A DNA stretch of 64,000 bases from Alphaproteobacteria bacterium (GTDB lineage Bacteria > Pseudomonadota > Alphaproteobacteria > Micropepsales > Micropepsaceae): assembly GCA_947475445.1 (NCBI GenBank), contig CANJLC010000001.1, positions 1 to 64,000 of the forward strand, in the 5' to 3' direction. This document shows positions 1 to 8,001 of the stretch, piece after piece (position 1 is the first letter of the stretch; each line of letters opens with the position of its first letter). The position numbers and the translations under genes are program-made. Below the pieces are notes generated by a model. The model did not search any database, was not told the origin of the DNA, and was given only the letters and a program-made list of their open reading frames with translations.

Positions 1-63
1 GCGGCGAATGTCCTTCAGGACCCGTTCCGCAGGCGCTTTGGGACTTGGGGATCTCGTTCTCAT
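1..63 (-). CDS. IS3-family transposase OrfA, N-terminal fragment (runs off the left edge)
   Basis: Only 21 codons are visible. The ATG is at 63-61 and a Shine-Dalgarno-like AAGGACG lies just upstream on the minus strand. The peptide contains KAPAERVLKDIRR, which matches the beginning of many IS3-family OrfA proteins, helix-turn-helix proteins that bind the IS ends and are joined to the DDE catalytic OrfB by programmed frameshifting. Neither the helix-turn-helix nor OrfB is in the window. The call rests on this short motif and on the mobile surroundings. Confidence 0.6.
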   Translation of the reverse strand, partial: MRTRSPSPKAPAERVLKDIRR

Positions 64-129
64 CGGTCGTCCTTTCTCAGAGCGATGAGACCAAATTCCT
101 CCCTTAGCTAAAACCCCAATTCTGTCTCA
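1..129 (-). mobile_element. End of an IS3-family insertion sequence (partial)
   Basis: The region holds the first codons of an IS3-type OrfA, reading leftward out of the window, preceded by about 65 bases of non-coding IS end. On the minus strand the proposed tip begins TGAGAC at 129, and ATGAGAC (85-91) is repeated inverted as GTCTCAT (124-130). IS3-family tips usually begin with TG. The exact boundary is inferred, because the other IS end and any target duplication lie outside the window. The TGA that ends the neighbouring small gene coincides with the first bases of this tip, which suggests the IS interrupted that gene. Confidence 0.55.
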
Positions 130-513
130 TAGGCTCTGACGGCGTACAGTCTGGCCTTTTTTGGATTTCGCGCCTCGGGGCCTACCGCGCTTATTGCTGG
201 AACGGCTCAAATTAACTCGATCGGAAGGCCGCACGCGGGCTGCCTGAATCTCCAGCGACGCGATCAAGTCATACAGGCTTTCTAGAAGGCAAGTCTCAGC
301 AAGGCTGGTGTCACCCTCATCGAGGGCTTGGAGGCCGCGTTGCGAATGTTCAAAAGCTTGTTTCCAGGAGGTCCTGCCAGATTTCAAATCTGCGAAAACG
401 GCTTGCTTTCCCGCCTTATCCCCATCCCACCAGGCTGCGGGCTTTAGGTGCTGCGCACTGTTGGTCCTATCCCGAACCGCTTGAAGTCGCCGCCGGATAG
501 AATCCGGGTCCAT
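127..513 (-). CDS. Hypothetical protein next to the integrase, probably truncated by the IS
   Basis: The protein has 128 residues and no family I recognise. The N-terminal half is charged and possibly helical, and the C-terminal 25 residues are very basic (KRGRPRGAKSKKG, resembling an AT-hook GRP motif), so DNA binding is possible but unproven. Its ATG overlaps the integrase stop by one base (TAATG), so the two genes are probably co-transcribed. The TGA stop at 129-127 lies at the presumed IS3 tip, so the original C-terminus may be missing. It could be an excisionase-like or cargo protein of the integrated element. Confidence 0.5.
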   Translation of the reverse strand: MDPDSIRRRLQAVRDRTNSAQHLKPAAWWDGDKAGKQAVFADLKSGRTSWKQAFEHSQRGLQALDEGDTSLAETCLLESLYDLIASLEIQAARVRPSDRVNLSRSSNKRGRPRGAKSKKGQTVRRQSL

Positions 514-1763
514 TATTGGCCGCCCTTTGCGGCTGAAGCCAATCCGGCCAGGGCGGGTGCCGCGGCGCGTTCCGCCACAGAGGCGCGAGCGGCTTCTGCA
601 AAATGGATATAGCGCTGGGAGCTGCTGAGATTTCTGTGCCCGAGCGCCGCCATCACCTGGCTGGCCTGAGCGCCCGTCATTGCGAACAGCGTGGCGAGGC
701 TATGGCGCAACCCGTGGATGCCAAGGCCTTCCGGCAGCTTCGCCTTGGCATGCAAGGCTTTCCACGGCTTCTTAAGCGAGAGCGGCCCTTCGCCTTTCGA
801 TGGCGTGAACACAAAATCGTCAGCGCCGCCTGCAGGCTGGTCCGCGATGATCTCCTGGGCGGCGCCGGGAAGGTAGATGATGCGCGGCTTGCCGGTCTTG
901 CGCCCGGTTTTGTGAGACGCGGGCGGTAGAATAATGCGGCCGGCCTGGGCATCAATATGCTGCCAGCGCAGCGCGGTGATTTCACTGAGGCGCGCGCCGG
1001 TCATAGCGATGACGCGGATAACAGCCGCGACGTTGGCCCGGATGCGCTTCTGCTGTTCCATCGCGGCCAGGGCCTGGAATAGGCGGGCATAGCCGTCTAG
1101 GTCGAGCACGATGTCGCGCTCGCCATCGCTGCCCACCTCGACGCCTTCGGTGGGATTTATGCTCACCAGCCGCTCGGCGCGGCCCCAGGCATAGATCGCC
1201 GCCAGGAGCAGGATACTCTTGCGGGCCGCCCCTTCGCCGCCCCTGACGCGCGCCAGGCCACGCTTGCGGGTCTTCTCGACCAAGGCAGTTTTGCCATCCC
1301 GGATCGCCGCAAAGGCCCGGCGAACGTCCTCGGGCATGAGCTTGTCGGCATGGCGATGGCCGAGCAGCGGCCGCAGGTGGCGTTTGATGCGCCCTTCGTC
1401 AGTGCGCCGCGTGCTCTCCGCTTTGGCCTTGAAGGCTTGGGAAGCCAGATAGGCATCGAATAACTGGCCCGCGGTGAGGGCATTTCGTGCCGCCGATCTC
1501 GCGTCTAGCGGGTCGCCGCCCGCCTTGACCTGGGCCGACATTGCTTCGGCTGCCGAGCGTGCTTGTTCGGGCGTCAAGGCGCCAACCTTGGCAATGGTGG
1601 CGCGCCGGGAACGGCCCTCAGAGTTCCGATATTGGAAGATGTAGCTCTTTGCGCTCGTGGGCAGCACCAGCAACCCAAAGCCGGGCAGCGTCGCATCCCA
1701 GATGAATGCCCGCTTGGGGCTTGGTGCGGCCGCATCGACAGTGCGCTTGGATATCTTCGCCAT
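513..1763 (-). CDS. Tyrosine recombinase / site-specific integrase (DUF4102 type)
   Basis: This 416-residue integrase has the layout of P4-type island integrases: an N-terminal DUF4102 arm-binding domain (about 1-90, with LPGFGLLV), a core-binding SAM-like domain (about 95-200) and a C-terminal catalytic domain. The catalytic residues are visible: R258 (TGARLSEI), K285, H350 and R353 (HGLRH), H376 (LGHRN) and nucleophile Y385 (RYIHF). The ATG at 1763 was chosen because the family begins MAKISKRTVDAA; the frame is open 24 codons further upstream, but those codons do not fit the family. The gene points away from a tRNA-Asp 3' fragment about 160 bases upstream, as expected for an island integrated at a tRNA. 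The enzyme looks intact. Confidence 0.93.
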   Translation of the reverse strand: MAKISKRTVDAAAPSPKRAFIWDATLPGFGLLVLPTSAKSYIFQYRNSEGRSRRATIAKVGALTPEQARSAAEAMSAQVKAGGDPLDARSAARNALTAGQLFDAYLASQAFKAKAESTRRTDEGRIKRHLRPLLGHRHADKLMPEDVRRAFAAIRDGKTALVEKTRKRGLARVRGGEGAARKSILLLAAIYAWGRAERLVSINPTEGVEVGSDGERDIVLDLDGYARLFQALAAMEQQKRIRANVAAVIRVIAMTGARLSEITALRWQHIDAQAGRIILPPASHKTGRKTGKPRIIYLPGAAQEIIADQPAGGADDFVFTPSKGEGPLSLKKPWKALHAKAKLPEGLGIHGLRHSLATLFAMTGAQASQVMAALGHRNLSSSQRYIHFAEAARASVAERAAAPALAGLASAAKGGQ

Positions 1764-1918
1764 CAGTCCGTGTAAGCACTGTGTAAGCAGTTGAGGGTAA
1801 GTCGGGGTAATTTCTGCCCTGACCTGTGCCGTCAAAGTAAGCGAAAAATCCGCGCAACAGAAGGGAAAGTAAGATGTTATCCACTGCGAGTAAGCATGGG
1901 TAAAAGGGCGGCCGCTGC

Positions 1919-1965
1919 CCTGTCACGCCGAAGGTCGCGGGTTCGAGCCCCGTCGCTCCCGCCAT
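1919..1965 (+). repeat. Attachment-site copy: 3' half of a tRNA-Asp gene (not a complete tRNA)
   Basis: The sequence from the anticodon loop (CTGTCAC, anticodon GTC) through the T arm (GCGGG TTCGAGC CCCGT), the acceptor 3' strand CGCTCCC, discriminator G and CCA matches the 3' half of tRNA-Asp. The bases upstream do not form the matching anticodon, D or acceptor 5' strands, so no functional tRNA is encoded here. The last 24 bases (1942-1965) recur exactly at 2663-2686. This is the usual signature of integration into a tRNA 3' end. The intact tRNA-Asp would lie beyond the left edge. The rest of 1764-2102 shows no gene. Confidence 0.8.
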
Positions 1966-1981
1966 AAGTCCTTGGACTTAT
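1964..1981. repeat. Perfect inverted repeat directly after the first tRNA fragment
   Basis: ATAAGTCC and GGACTTAT flank a 2-base centre (TT), starting at the final A of the CCA end. Outside it, GCC (1961-1963) can pair with a downstream GGC after one unpaired T. The second attachment copy carries a palindrome of different sequence at the same place. No T-run follows, so it is not a standard terminator. A recombination core or a 3'-processing hairpin is possible. Confidence 0.5.
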
Positions 1982-2060
1982 TGGCTAATTTTGTTGCTTG
2001 GGCCAGTTCGTGGTCCAGATCGAAAAAGCTAAGTAACTGTTTTCGTTACATCTGATTTTA

Positions 2061-2095
2061 GGCGCGGGTTTTAATCCCGTCGCTCTGCGTCCCAT
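2061..2095 (+). repeat. Possible degenerate third copy of the tRNA-Asp 3' end
   Basis: GCGGGTT (2064-2070) and CCCGTCGCTC (2076-2085) match the T-arm and acceptor portion of the first copy at identical spacing, with the T loop diverged. By eye 18 of 22 positions agree across 2064-2085, and the match then decays before CCCAT. It may be an older, decayed attachment site or a chance T-arm-like sequence. Confidence 0.3.
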
Positions 2096-2102
2096 AGTTT
2101 TC

Positions 2103-2453
2103 CTAGGGCTGTACCGGGGGCGGTTTGGGCAGAAACAAAATGCGCCTCACAATCTCGTTTCTGGAAATCGCATCCCGAGGTTGTTCGTAGGTGCGCAGGC
2201 CGCGCGCTCTGCGATCTTCAATCCAAAGCCTGCGTTGCCTTACTGCAATGGCTAATTTCACAAGAAAATAACTCACCGTTCCTAACGCCGCACAACCTGC
2301 ACCAAAAGCCAGTACTGTCTCGTACCCCCGCAATCTTGGATAAAGGCGCAAATATGCGCTCGCAATAACAAGAAGTAGCCAAAGGAGAAGAAGCCAACGG
2401 CTATCTAGAAAGAACCGCAGAAGAGGGGCTCGCTTAGGCCGTTTCTTGCTCAT
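2103..2453 (-). CDS. Putative small membrane protein of the integrated element
   Basis: The protein has 116 residues: a basic N-terminus (MSKKRPKR), a first hydrophobic segment (about 20-36, WLLLLWLLLVIASAY), a second (about 48-70) and a basic cytosolic-looking tail ending in a proline-rich stretch. No family is recognised. It stands alone between the two tRNA-Asp repeats, in sequence that looks less GC-rich than the chromosome around it. I see no clear ribosome-binding site. It is probably cargo of a small integrated element, but a chance open frame cannot be excluded. Confidence 0.4.
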   Translation of the reverse strand: MSKKRPKRAPLLRFFLDSRWLLLLWLLLVIASAYLRLYPRLRGYETVLAFGAGCAALGTVSYFLVKLAIAVRQRRLWIEDRRARGLRTYEQPRDAISRNEIVRRILFLPKPPPVQP

Positions 2454-2662
2454 CCAGGTGCAGCTTCGCGTAGCTTCACGATATTGCCAATTTTTGAGAC
2501 GACCCGTTGGTCCGCAAGATTGATAGTGATCGTGGGTTGGATCATGCCATGGGCCAATTCGTGGGCCAATTGAGGGTAATTAGGGGGACTGTAGGGGATC
2601 AAGAACGGCGCAAATCCTGACATTCTTCCCCTGGCCGCCCCCACGTTCCCCCACCTAGCAGT

Positions 2663-2686
2663 TTCGAGCCCCGTCGCTCCCGCCAT
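2663..2686 (+). repeat. Second attachment-site copy (24-bp tRNA-Asp 3' end)
   Basis: This is an exact copy of 1942-1965, from TTCGAGC of the T loop through the CCA end plus T. The bases just upstream (CCACCTAGCAG) are unrelated to tRNA-Asp, so the copied block is only the 3' terminal 24 bases. It marks the right boundary of the mobile patch. Everything downstream is the conserved nuo region. The rest of 2454-2928 holds no gene I can support. Confidence 0.75.
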
Positions 2687-2703
2687 TTCTTCCAAGAAAT
2701 GGC
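2682..2703. repeat. Perfect inverted repeat directly after the second tRNA fragment
   Basis: GCCATTTCTT and AAGAAATGGC are exact complements around a CC centre, 22 bases in all, starting inside the GCCA end of the tRNA fragment. It has the same placement and size class as the palindrome at 1964-1981 but a different sequence. No T-run follows. Confidence 0.5.
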
Positions 2704-2721
2704 TTCCTAGTTAAGAGTGAA

Positions 2722-2737
2722 TCGCAACTATTTGCGA
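2722..2737. promoter_or_regulatory. Inverted repeat upstream of nuoA (possible operator)
   Basis: TCGCAA and TTGCGA flank a CTAT spacer, about 190 bases before nuoA and about 90 bases before the predicted promoter. It could bind a dimeric regulator. There is no further support. Confidence 0.25.
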
Positions 2738-2829
2738 GATGTCACCCTTCGCGCACAGCTGTGCCGCGACCCCATGTCCATCATGAAAAATTCCTGTTCT
2801 TCCGCGGCGAATCTTCCGTTAAACCCGCG

Positions 2830-2857
2830 TTGCGTGGCGACAGTGCCTGCCTATACT
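2830..2857 (+). promoter_or_regulatory. Predicted promoter of the nuo operon
   Basis: TTGCGT (2830-2835) and TATACT (2852-2857) are separated by 16 bases, about 70 bases before the nuoA ATG. This is the best sigma-70-type match in the gap. It is a prediction from hexamer similarity only. Confidence 0.4.
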
Positions 2858-2928
2858 GCGCCCGCGAAATAAGAATTGTCGGCCTGTGGGGGGCGTCTGT
2901 CTGCGCCGGCCGCGCTTGGGGTTTGAGT

Positions 2929-3294
2929 ATGGAAAGTCTGCTGCTGGAGTATCTTCCCATCCTGATTTTCATCGGGCTGGCGGCTGTTCTGGGCGGCGTG
3001 CTTATCGTTGTTCCTTTCCTCATCGCCCCTTCCAAGCCCGACCCTGAAAAACTGTCCGCTTATGAATGCGGCTTTCCCGCCTTTGGCGACGCGCGCATGA
3101 AGTTCGATGTGCGCTTCTACCTGGTCGCCATCCTGTTCATCATCTTCGACCTGGAAGTGGCCTTCCTGTTCCCCTGGGCCATCACCCTGGGCAAGACGGG
3201 CGTCTTTGCCTTCTGGTCGATGATGGGGTTCCTGGGCGTGCTGACGGTCGGCTTTATATATGAGTGGAAGAAGGGAGCGCTCGAATGGGAGTGA
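2929..3294 (+). CDS. nuoA: NADH:quinone oxidoreductase subunit A
   Basis: A 121-residue membrane subunit of respiratory complex I with three predicted membrane segments. The hallmark [20 protein letters not shown] segment carries the conserved loop cysteine near the quinone cavity, followed by [16 protein letters not shown]. The ATG at 2929 gives the normal family length (about 120); the frame is open further upstream without family similarity. It is the first gene of a 14-subunit operon and overlaps nuoB by 10 bases. Confidence 0.96.
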   Translation: MESLLLEYLPILIFIGLAAVLGGVLIVVPFLIAPSKPDPEKLSAYECGFPAFGDARMKFDVRFYLVAILFIIFDLEVAFLFPWAITLGKTGVFAFWSMMGFLGVLTVGFIYEWKKGALEWE

Positions 3295-3854
3295 TCCTGA
3301 CCCCGCACGGCACCGCCGCGCGTTCCGGCGTGGAAGGCGGCGCCGCCTCCATCACCGACAATGACCCCTATTTCAAGGCCATGCAGGCCGAGATGGCCGA
3401 CAAGGGCTTCCTGGTCACCAGCGCCGACAGCCTGGTCAACTGGGCCCGCACCGGCTCGCTGATGTGGATGACCTTTGGCCTGGCCTGCTGCGCCGTCGAG
3501 ATGATGCAGGCGTCCATGCCGCGCTATGACCTTGAGCGTTTCGGCATCGCGCCGCGTGCTTCACCGCGCCAGAGCGACGTGATGATCGTCGCCGGCACCC
3601 TGACCAACAAGATGGCTCCCGCGCTGCGCAAGGTTTACGACCAGATGCCGGAACCGCGCTATGTGATCTCGATGGGCAGCTGCGCCAATGGCGGCGGCTA
3701 TTACCATTATTCCTATGCCGTGGTGCGCGGTTGCGACCGCATCGTGCCGGTGGACATTTATGTGCCGGGCTGCCCGCCCACCGCCGAGGCTTTGGTCTAT
3801 GGCATCCTGCTTTTGCAGCGGAAGATCCGCCGCACCGGAACGATTGAGCGCTGA
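3285..3854 (+). CDS. nuoB: NADH:quinone oxidoreductase subunit B (N2 cluster subunit)
   Basis: A 189-residue peripheral-arm subunit that binds the terminal 4Fe-4S cluster N2, which hands electrons to quinone. The four ligands are visible: the tandem pair C68-C69 ([10 protein letters not shown]), C133 ([10 protein letters not shown]) and C163 ([11 protein letters not shown]). The start ATG at 3285 lies inside the end of nuoA. An in-frame upstream ATG at 3264 would add seven residues and seems less likely. The stop overlaps the nuoC start (TGATG). Confidence 0.96.
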   Translation: MGVILTPHGTAARSGVEGGAASITDNDPYFKAMQAEMADKGFLVTSADSLVNWARTGSLMWMTFGLACCAVEMMQASMPRYDLERFGIAPRASPRQSDVMIVAGTLTNKMAPALRKVYDQMPEPRYVISMGSCANGGGYYHYSYAVVRGCDRIVPVDIYVPGCPPTAEALVYGILLLQRKIRRTGTIER

Positions 3855-4486
3855 TGTCCGATCTGGCTGCCCTTGCTGAACAGGTTTCCGGCGCGTCGCA
3901 AGGCGCGGTGACGGACACGAAAATCACGGTCGGCGAATTGACGCTGACGGTGGAAGCCTCGCGCATCCTCGATGTGCTGGCCTGGCTGCAGGGCCCCGGC
4001 GAATTCAGGATTCTCGTCGATATCTGCGGCGTGGACTGGCCGCAGCGTCCCAAGCGCTTCGACGTGGTCTATCATTTGCTGTCGCTGACGAAGAATGTGC
4101 GCATCCGCCTCAAGGCGCAGGTGGGCGAGGGCGAGTCCATCAAATCTGCCATCCCCGTCTATCCCGCCGCCAACTGGTTCGAGCGCGAAGCCTTCGACAT
4201 GTATGGCATCGCCTTTGACGACCATCCCGACATGCGCCGCATCCTCACCGATTACGGCTTTTCCGGCTATCCGCTGCGCAAGGATTTCCCGCTCACCGGC
4301 CATGTCGAGCTGCGCTATGACGACGAACTCAAGCGCGTGGTCTACCAGCCCGTCCACCTGGTGCAGGAATTCCGCGATTTCGATTTCATGAGTCCCTGGG
4401 AAGGCGCGCCCCACATTCTTCCGGGCGACGAGAAGGCCGCCATGGCCCCCAACGCCACATCCGGCGATCCGGGGAAAAAGCCATGA
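3854..4486 (+). CDS. nuoC: NADH:quinone oxidoreductase subunit C (30 kDa)
   Basis: A 210-residue peripheral subunit of the complex I connecting module. The 30-kDa subunit signature is present: [19 protein letters not shown] followed by [19 protein letters not shown] and a conserved [13 protein letters not shown] tail. It is separate from nuoD, as in alphaproteobacteria, not fused as in enterobacteria. It overlaps nuoB by one base and nuoD by four (ATGA), which points to translational coupling. Confidence 0.96.
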   Translation: MSDLAALAEQVSGASQGAVTDTKITVGELTLTVEASRILDVLAWLQGPGEFRILVDICGVDWPQRPKRFDVVYHLLSLTKNVRIRLKAQVGEGESIKSAIPVYPAANWFEREAFDMYGIAFDDHPDMRRILTDYGFSGYPLRKDFPLTGHVELRYDDELKRVVYQPVHLVQEFRDFDFMSPWEGAPHILPGDEKAAMAPNATSGDPGKKP

Positions 4487-5682
4487 GCAGCGTGACGCTT
4501 GAGAATATTCCCGTCGAGGAACAGCAGCTGACGCTGAATTTCGGTCCCCAGCATCCGGCCGCCCATGGCGTGCTGCGCATGATCCTGGATCTGGACGGCG
4601 AAATCGTCACCCGGGTCGATCCGCATATCGGCCTGCTGCATCGCGGTACCGAGAAGCTGATCGAACACAAGACCTACCTGCAGGCGCTGCCTTACTTCGA
4701 TCGCCTGGATTATGTCGCGCCGATGAACCAGGAGCATGCCTGGTGCCTGGCGATCGAAAAGTTGCTGGGTCTCAGCGTCCCGGCGCGCGGCCAGTATATC
4801 CGCGTGCTCTATTCCGAAATCGGCCGCATCCTCAACCACCTGCTCAACGTCACCACCCAGGCGATGGACGTGGGTGCGCTGACGCCGCCGCTGTGGGGCT
4901 TCGAGGCGCGCGAAAAACTGATGGTGTTCTATGAGCGCGCTTCGGGCTCGCGCATGCATGCCGCCTATTTCCGCACCGGCGGCGTGCACCAGGACCTGCC
5001 GCCCGGCCTGATCGAGGACATCTACAAATTCTGCGAAACTTTCCCCAGGCTGCTGGATGATATCGAAGGCCTGCTGACGGAAAACCGCATCTTCAAGCAG
5101 CGCAATGTCGATATCGGCGTCCTCAACCGCGAGCAGGCCGAAATGTGGGGCATGTCCGGCGTGATGCTGCGCTCCACCGGCGTGAAATGGGACCTGCGCC
5201 GCAGCCAGCCCTATGAGTGCTACAACGACCTCGACTTCAAGATTCCGGTCGGCAAGAACGGCGACAATTACGACCGCTACATCATGCGCATGGAAGAAAT
5301 GCGCGAAGCCACCAAGATCATGCAGCAATGCATCCAGAAGATGCCGTCAGGCCCGGTGGTGTCGCAGGACAACAAGATCACCCCGCCCCGCCGCGGAGAG
5401 ATGAAGACTTCGATGGAGGCCCTGATCCATCATTTCAAGCTTTATACCGAGGGCTATCACGTGCCCGCCGGCGAATCCTACGCCGCCGTCGAAGCGCCCA
5501 AGGGCGAGTTCGGCGTCTACCTGGTGGCCGACGGCTCCAACAAGCCCTATCGCTGCAAGATCCGCGCGCCCAGCTTCGTCCATCTGCAGGCGATGGATTA
5601 CATGGGCCGGGGCCACATGCTGGCCGACGTCTCCGCCGTGCTGGGCTCGCTCGACATCGTGTTCGGGGAGGTGGACCGGTGA
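4483..5682 (+). CDS. nuoD: NADH:quinone oxidoreductase subunit D (49 kDa)
   Basis: A 399-residue subunit homologous to the large subunit of NiFe hydrogenases, forming most of the quinone-binding cavity with NuoB. The N-terminal [15 protein letters not shown] motif contains the conserved quinone-head-binding histidine region, with further motifs [12 protein letters not shown] and [13 protein letters not shown]. The length is typical of stand-alone NuoD. The stop overlaps a GTG start of an NTF2-like gene that is not part of the canonical operon. Confidence 0.96.
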   Translation: MSSVTLENIPVEEQQLTLNFGPQHPAAHGVLRMILDLDGEIVTRVDPHIGLLHRGTEKLIEHKTYLQALPYFDRLDYVAPMNQEHAWCLAIEKLLGLSVPARGQYIRVLYSEIGRILNHLLNVTTQAMDVGALTPPLWGFEAREKLMVFYERASGSRMHAAYFRTGGVHQDLPPGLIEDIYKFCETFPRLLDDIEGLLTENRIFKQRNVDIGVLNREQAEMWGMSGVMLRSTGVKWDLRRSQPYECYNDLDFKIPVGKNGDNYDRYIMRMEEMREATKIMQQCIQKMPSGPVVSQDNKITPPRRGEMKTSMEALIHHFKLYTEGYHVPAGESYAAVEAPKGEFGVYLVADGSNKPYRCKIRAPSFVHLQAMDYMGRGHMLADVSAVLGSLDIVFGEVDR

Positions 5683-6029
5683 GCCTCACTTCCAACATCC
5701 ATAACATTGATGTCGCCCAGAAGCAGCTCGACGCCTACAACGCGCAGGATCTGGACAAATACGTCTCCTATTTCGCGGAAGACTGCGTCGTGTCCGGCCT
5801 GAACGGCACCCCCACGGAAATTAGCCGCGCCGCCATCAAGGCGCGCTATGCCAAGGCCTTTGAAACTTTCCCGGAAAACAAGGCCGACCTGCTGAACCGC
5901 ATTGCCGTCGGCAACACCGTCGTGGATCACGAGCTGGTGATCCGCAAGCCGGGCGGCGAGCAGTTTGAAATTATCGCGATCTACACCTTCAAAGACGGGC
6001 TGATCAGCCGCGTCGATTTCGCAAAGTAA
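5679..6029 (+). CDS. NTF2-like / SnoaL-like protein inserted in the nuo operon
   Basis: A 116-residue protein with the cone-shaped NTF2-like fold pattern: helix [19 protein letters not shown], strand ECVV-like DCVVSG, and a final strand pair [19 protein letters not shown], typical of ketosteroid isomerase/SnoaL relatives. The start is the GTG at 5679, which overlaps the nuoD stop. The gene lies five bases before nuoE in the same transcript. No catalytic role can be assigned. It could be an enzyme, a ligand-binding protein or a complex I accessory factor; the position is the only link to complex I. Confidence 0.8.
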   Translation: MSLTSNIHNIDVAQKQLDAYNAQDLDKYVSYFAEDCVVSGLNGTPTEISRAAIKARYAKAFETFPENKADLLNRIAVGNTVVDHELVIRKPGGEQFEIIAIYTFKDGLISRVDFAK

Positions 6030-6034
6030 CCGCC

Positions 6035-6721
6035 ATGTCGCTCCGCCGCCTTGCCCCGCCCGATGTCCAGCCCGCCAGCTTCGCCTTCAACAGCGACAAT
6101 GCGAAATGGGCTGAGGCGACGATCGCGAAATACCCGGCGGGCCGCCAGGCCTCCGCCGTGATCCCGCTTCTGTGGCGCGGCCAGGAGCAGGAGGGCTGGG
6201 TCACCCATCCCATGATCGAAAGCATCGCCAGGATGCTGGGCATGCCGTTCATCCGCGTGCTGGAAGTGGCGACGTTCTACACCATGTTCAATCTCGAGCC
6301 GGTGGGCGACCATCTGGTGCAGGTCTGCACCACCACGCCCTGCTGGCTGCGCGGCTCCGATGCCGTGGTCGAGGCGTGCAAGAAGCACATCCATCCGCAC
6401 CAGAAGACAGTTTCCGCCGACGGCAAGCTCAGCTGGATGGAAGTCGAATGCCTGGGCGCCTGCGCCAATGCGCCGATGCTGCAAATCGGCAGCGACTATT
6501 ATGAAGACCTGACCGGTCCTGCCACCGAACAGATGATCGCGGACCTGCGCGCCGGCAAGCCGGTCAAGCCCGGCCCGATCAATGGCCGCCGTTCCTCCGA
6601 GCCGGAAGGCGGTGCGCTGACCCTGACCGAAAAATCACTCTATGACGGTTCCATCGTGGGCAAGCACAAGCCGGTGCCGCCGCCGCCCCCGCCTGAATCC
6701 AAGAAACCGGGAGCCGCCTGA
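6035..6721 (+). CDS. nuoE: NADH:quinone oxidoreductase subunit E (24 kDa)
   Basis: A 228-residue thioredoxin-fold subunit of the NADH-oxidising module carrying the 2Fe-2S cluster N1a. Ligands are C98 and C103 (VCTTTPCW) and C139 and C143 (CLGACANAP). The C-terminus carries a long low-complexity tail with a proline run ([14 protein letters not shown]), which makes the protein longer than the roughly 165-residue enterobacterial form. The stop overlaps the nuoF ATG. Confidence 0.96.
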   Translation: MSLRRLAPPDVQPASFAFNSDNAKWAEATIAKYPAGRQASAVIPLLWRGQEQEGWVTHPMIESIARMLGMPFIRVLEVATFYTMFNLEPVGDHLVQVCTTTPCWLRGSDAVVEACKKHIHPHQKTVSADGKLSWMEVECLGACANAPMLQIGSDYYEDLTGPATEQMIADLRAGKPVKPGPINGRRSSEPEGGALTLTEKSLYDGSIVGKHKPVPPPPPPESKKPGAA

Positions 6722-7998
6722 TGCTCGCCGACAAGGACCGCATTTTCACAAATCTCTACGGCCTGCAGGACCCCGGTCTTGAAGCCGCGAAAAAGCGCGG
6801 CCAGTGGGATAACACCAAGGCCATCCTGGCGATGGGCCCGGAGGCCATTGTCGACATCATGAAGCGCTCCGGCCTGCGTGGCCGCGGCGGCGCGGGTTTC
6901 CCCACCGGCCTGAAATGGTCCTTCATGCCCAAGGAAGTGAAGGAGCGTCCGCATTACCTGGTGGTCAATGCCGACGAATCCGAACCGGGCACCTGCAAGG
7001 ATCGCGACATCATGCGCCACGATCCGCATACGCTGGTCGAGGGCTGCCTTGTCGCCAGCTTCGCGATGCGCGCCAACGCCTGCTACATCTATGTGCGCGG
7101 CGAATTCATCCGCGAGCGCGAGGCGCTGCAGCGCGCCGTCGACGAAGCCTATGCCGCCAAGCTGATCGGCAAGAACAACATCCATGGCTGGGATTTCGAT
7201 CTCTATGTCCATCATGGCGCCGGCGCCTATATCTGCGGCGAGGAAACCGCCCTGCTGGAATCGCTGGAAGGCAAGAAGGGCCAGCCCCGCCTCAAGCCGC
7301 CATTCCCCGCCAATGTCGGGCTCTATGGCTGCCCCACCACCGTCAACAATGTCGAAAGCATCGCGGTGGCGCCCACCATCATCCGCCGCGGCGCGGACTG
7401 GTTTGCCGCCATCGGCCGTCCCAACAATACCGGCACCAAGGTCTTTTCCATCTCGGGCCATGTGAACAAGCCCTGCAATGTCGAAGAGGAAATGGGCATT
7501 CCGCTGCGCGAGCTGATCGACAAGCATTGCGGCGGCGTCCGCGGCGGATGGGACAATCTTCTGGCCGTGATTCCTGGCGGCGCCTCGGTGCCGCTGATCC
7601 CGAAAAATATCTGCGACGACATCCTGATGGATTTCGACTCGCTGAAGGCGCAGCAGACCGGCCTTGGCACCGCCGCCGTGATCGTGATGGACAAGTCCAC
7701 CGACGTGGTGAAGGCGATCCAGCGCCTGTCCTATTTCTACAAGCATGAAAGCTGCGGCCAGTGCACGCCCTGCCGCGAAGGCACCGGCTGGATGTGGCGT
7801 GTCCTCACCCGCATGGTGAAGGGCAATTCCACCTCGGCGGAAATCGATTTGCTGCAGGAAGTGTCCAAGGAAATCGAAGGCCACACCATTTGCGCCCTGG
7901 GCGATGCGGCGGCCTGGCCGGTGCAGGGCCTGATCCGGCATTTCCGGCCGGAAATCGAACGGCGCATTGCCGAGTTCAATAAAGTGGCGGCGGAGTAG
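6721..7998 (+). CDS. nuoF: NADH:quinone oxidoreductase subunit F (NADH/FMN-binding)
   Basis: A 425-residue catalytic subunit where NADH reduces FMN. The glycine-rich FMN-binding motif [13 protein letters not shown] is at about 54-66, and the NADH-contacting [14 protein letters not shown] segment follows. The 4Fe-4S cluster N3 is ligated by C345, C348 and C351 ([11 protein letters not shown]) and C391 ([12 protein letters not shown]). Length and motifs are complete. The gene follows nuoE without a gap and precedes nuoG by three bases. Confidence 0.97.
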   Translation: MLADKDRIFTNLYGLQDPGLEAAKKRGQWDNTKAILAMGPEAIVDIMKRSGLRGRGGAGFPTGLKWSFMPKEVKERPHYLVVNADESEPGTCKDRDIMRHDPHTLVEGCLVASFAMRANACYIYVRGEFIREREALQRAVDEAYAAKLIGKNNIHGWDFDLYVHHGAGAYICGEETALLESLEGKKGQPRLKPPFPANVGLYGCPTTVNNVESIAVAPTIIRRGADWFAAIGRPNNTGTKVFSISGHVNKPCNVEEEMGIPLRELIDKHCGGVRGGWDNLLAVIPGGASVPLIPKNICDDILMDFDSLKAQQTGLGTAAVIVMDKSTDVVKAIQRLSYFYKHESCGQCTPCREGTGWMWRVLTRMVKGNSTSAEIDLLQEVSKEIEGHTICALGDAAAWPVQGLIRHFRPEIERRIAEFNKVAAE

Positions 7999-8001
7999 AT
8001 C

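Noticed and set aside
1900-1964. Complete tRNA-Asp gene at the first repeat
   Set aside because: Only the anticodon loop to CCA part is present; the bases 5' of the anticodon loop cannot form the anticodon, D or acceptor stems.
1618-1965. Reverse-strand protein beginning [13 protein letters not shown]
   Set aside because: This is the well-known false frame produced by reading a tRNA 3' end backwards; it overlaps the integrase and the attachment site.
2450-2695. Reverse-strand 81-residue frame
   Set aside because: It begins inside the second palindrome and tRNA fragment (again MAGATGLE) and has no domain or ribosome-binding site.
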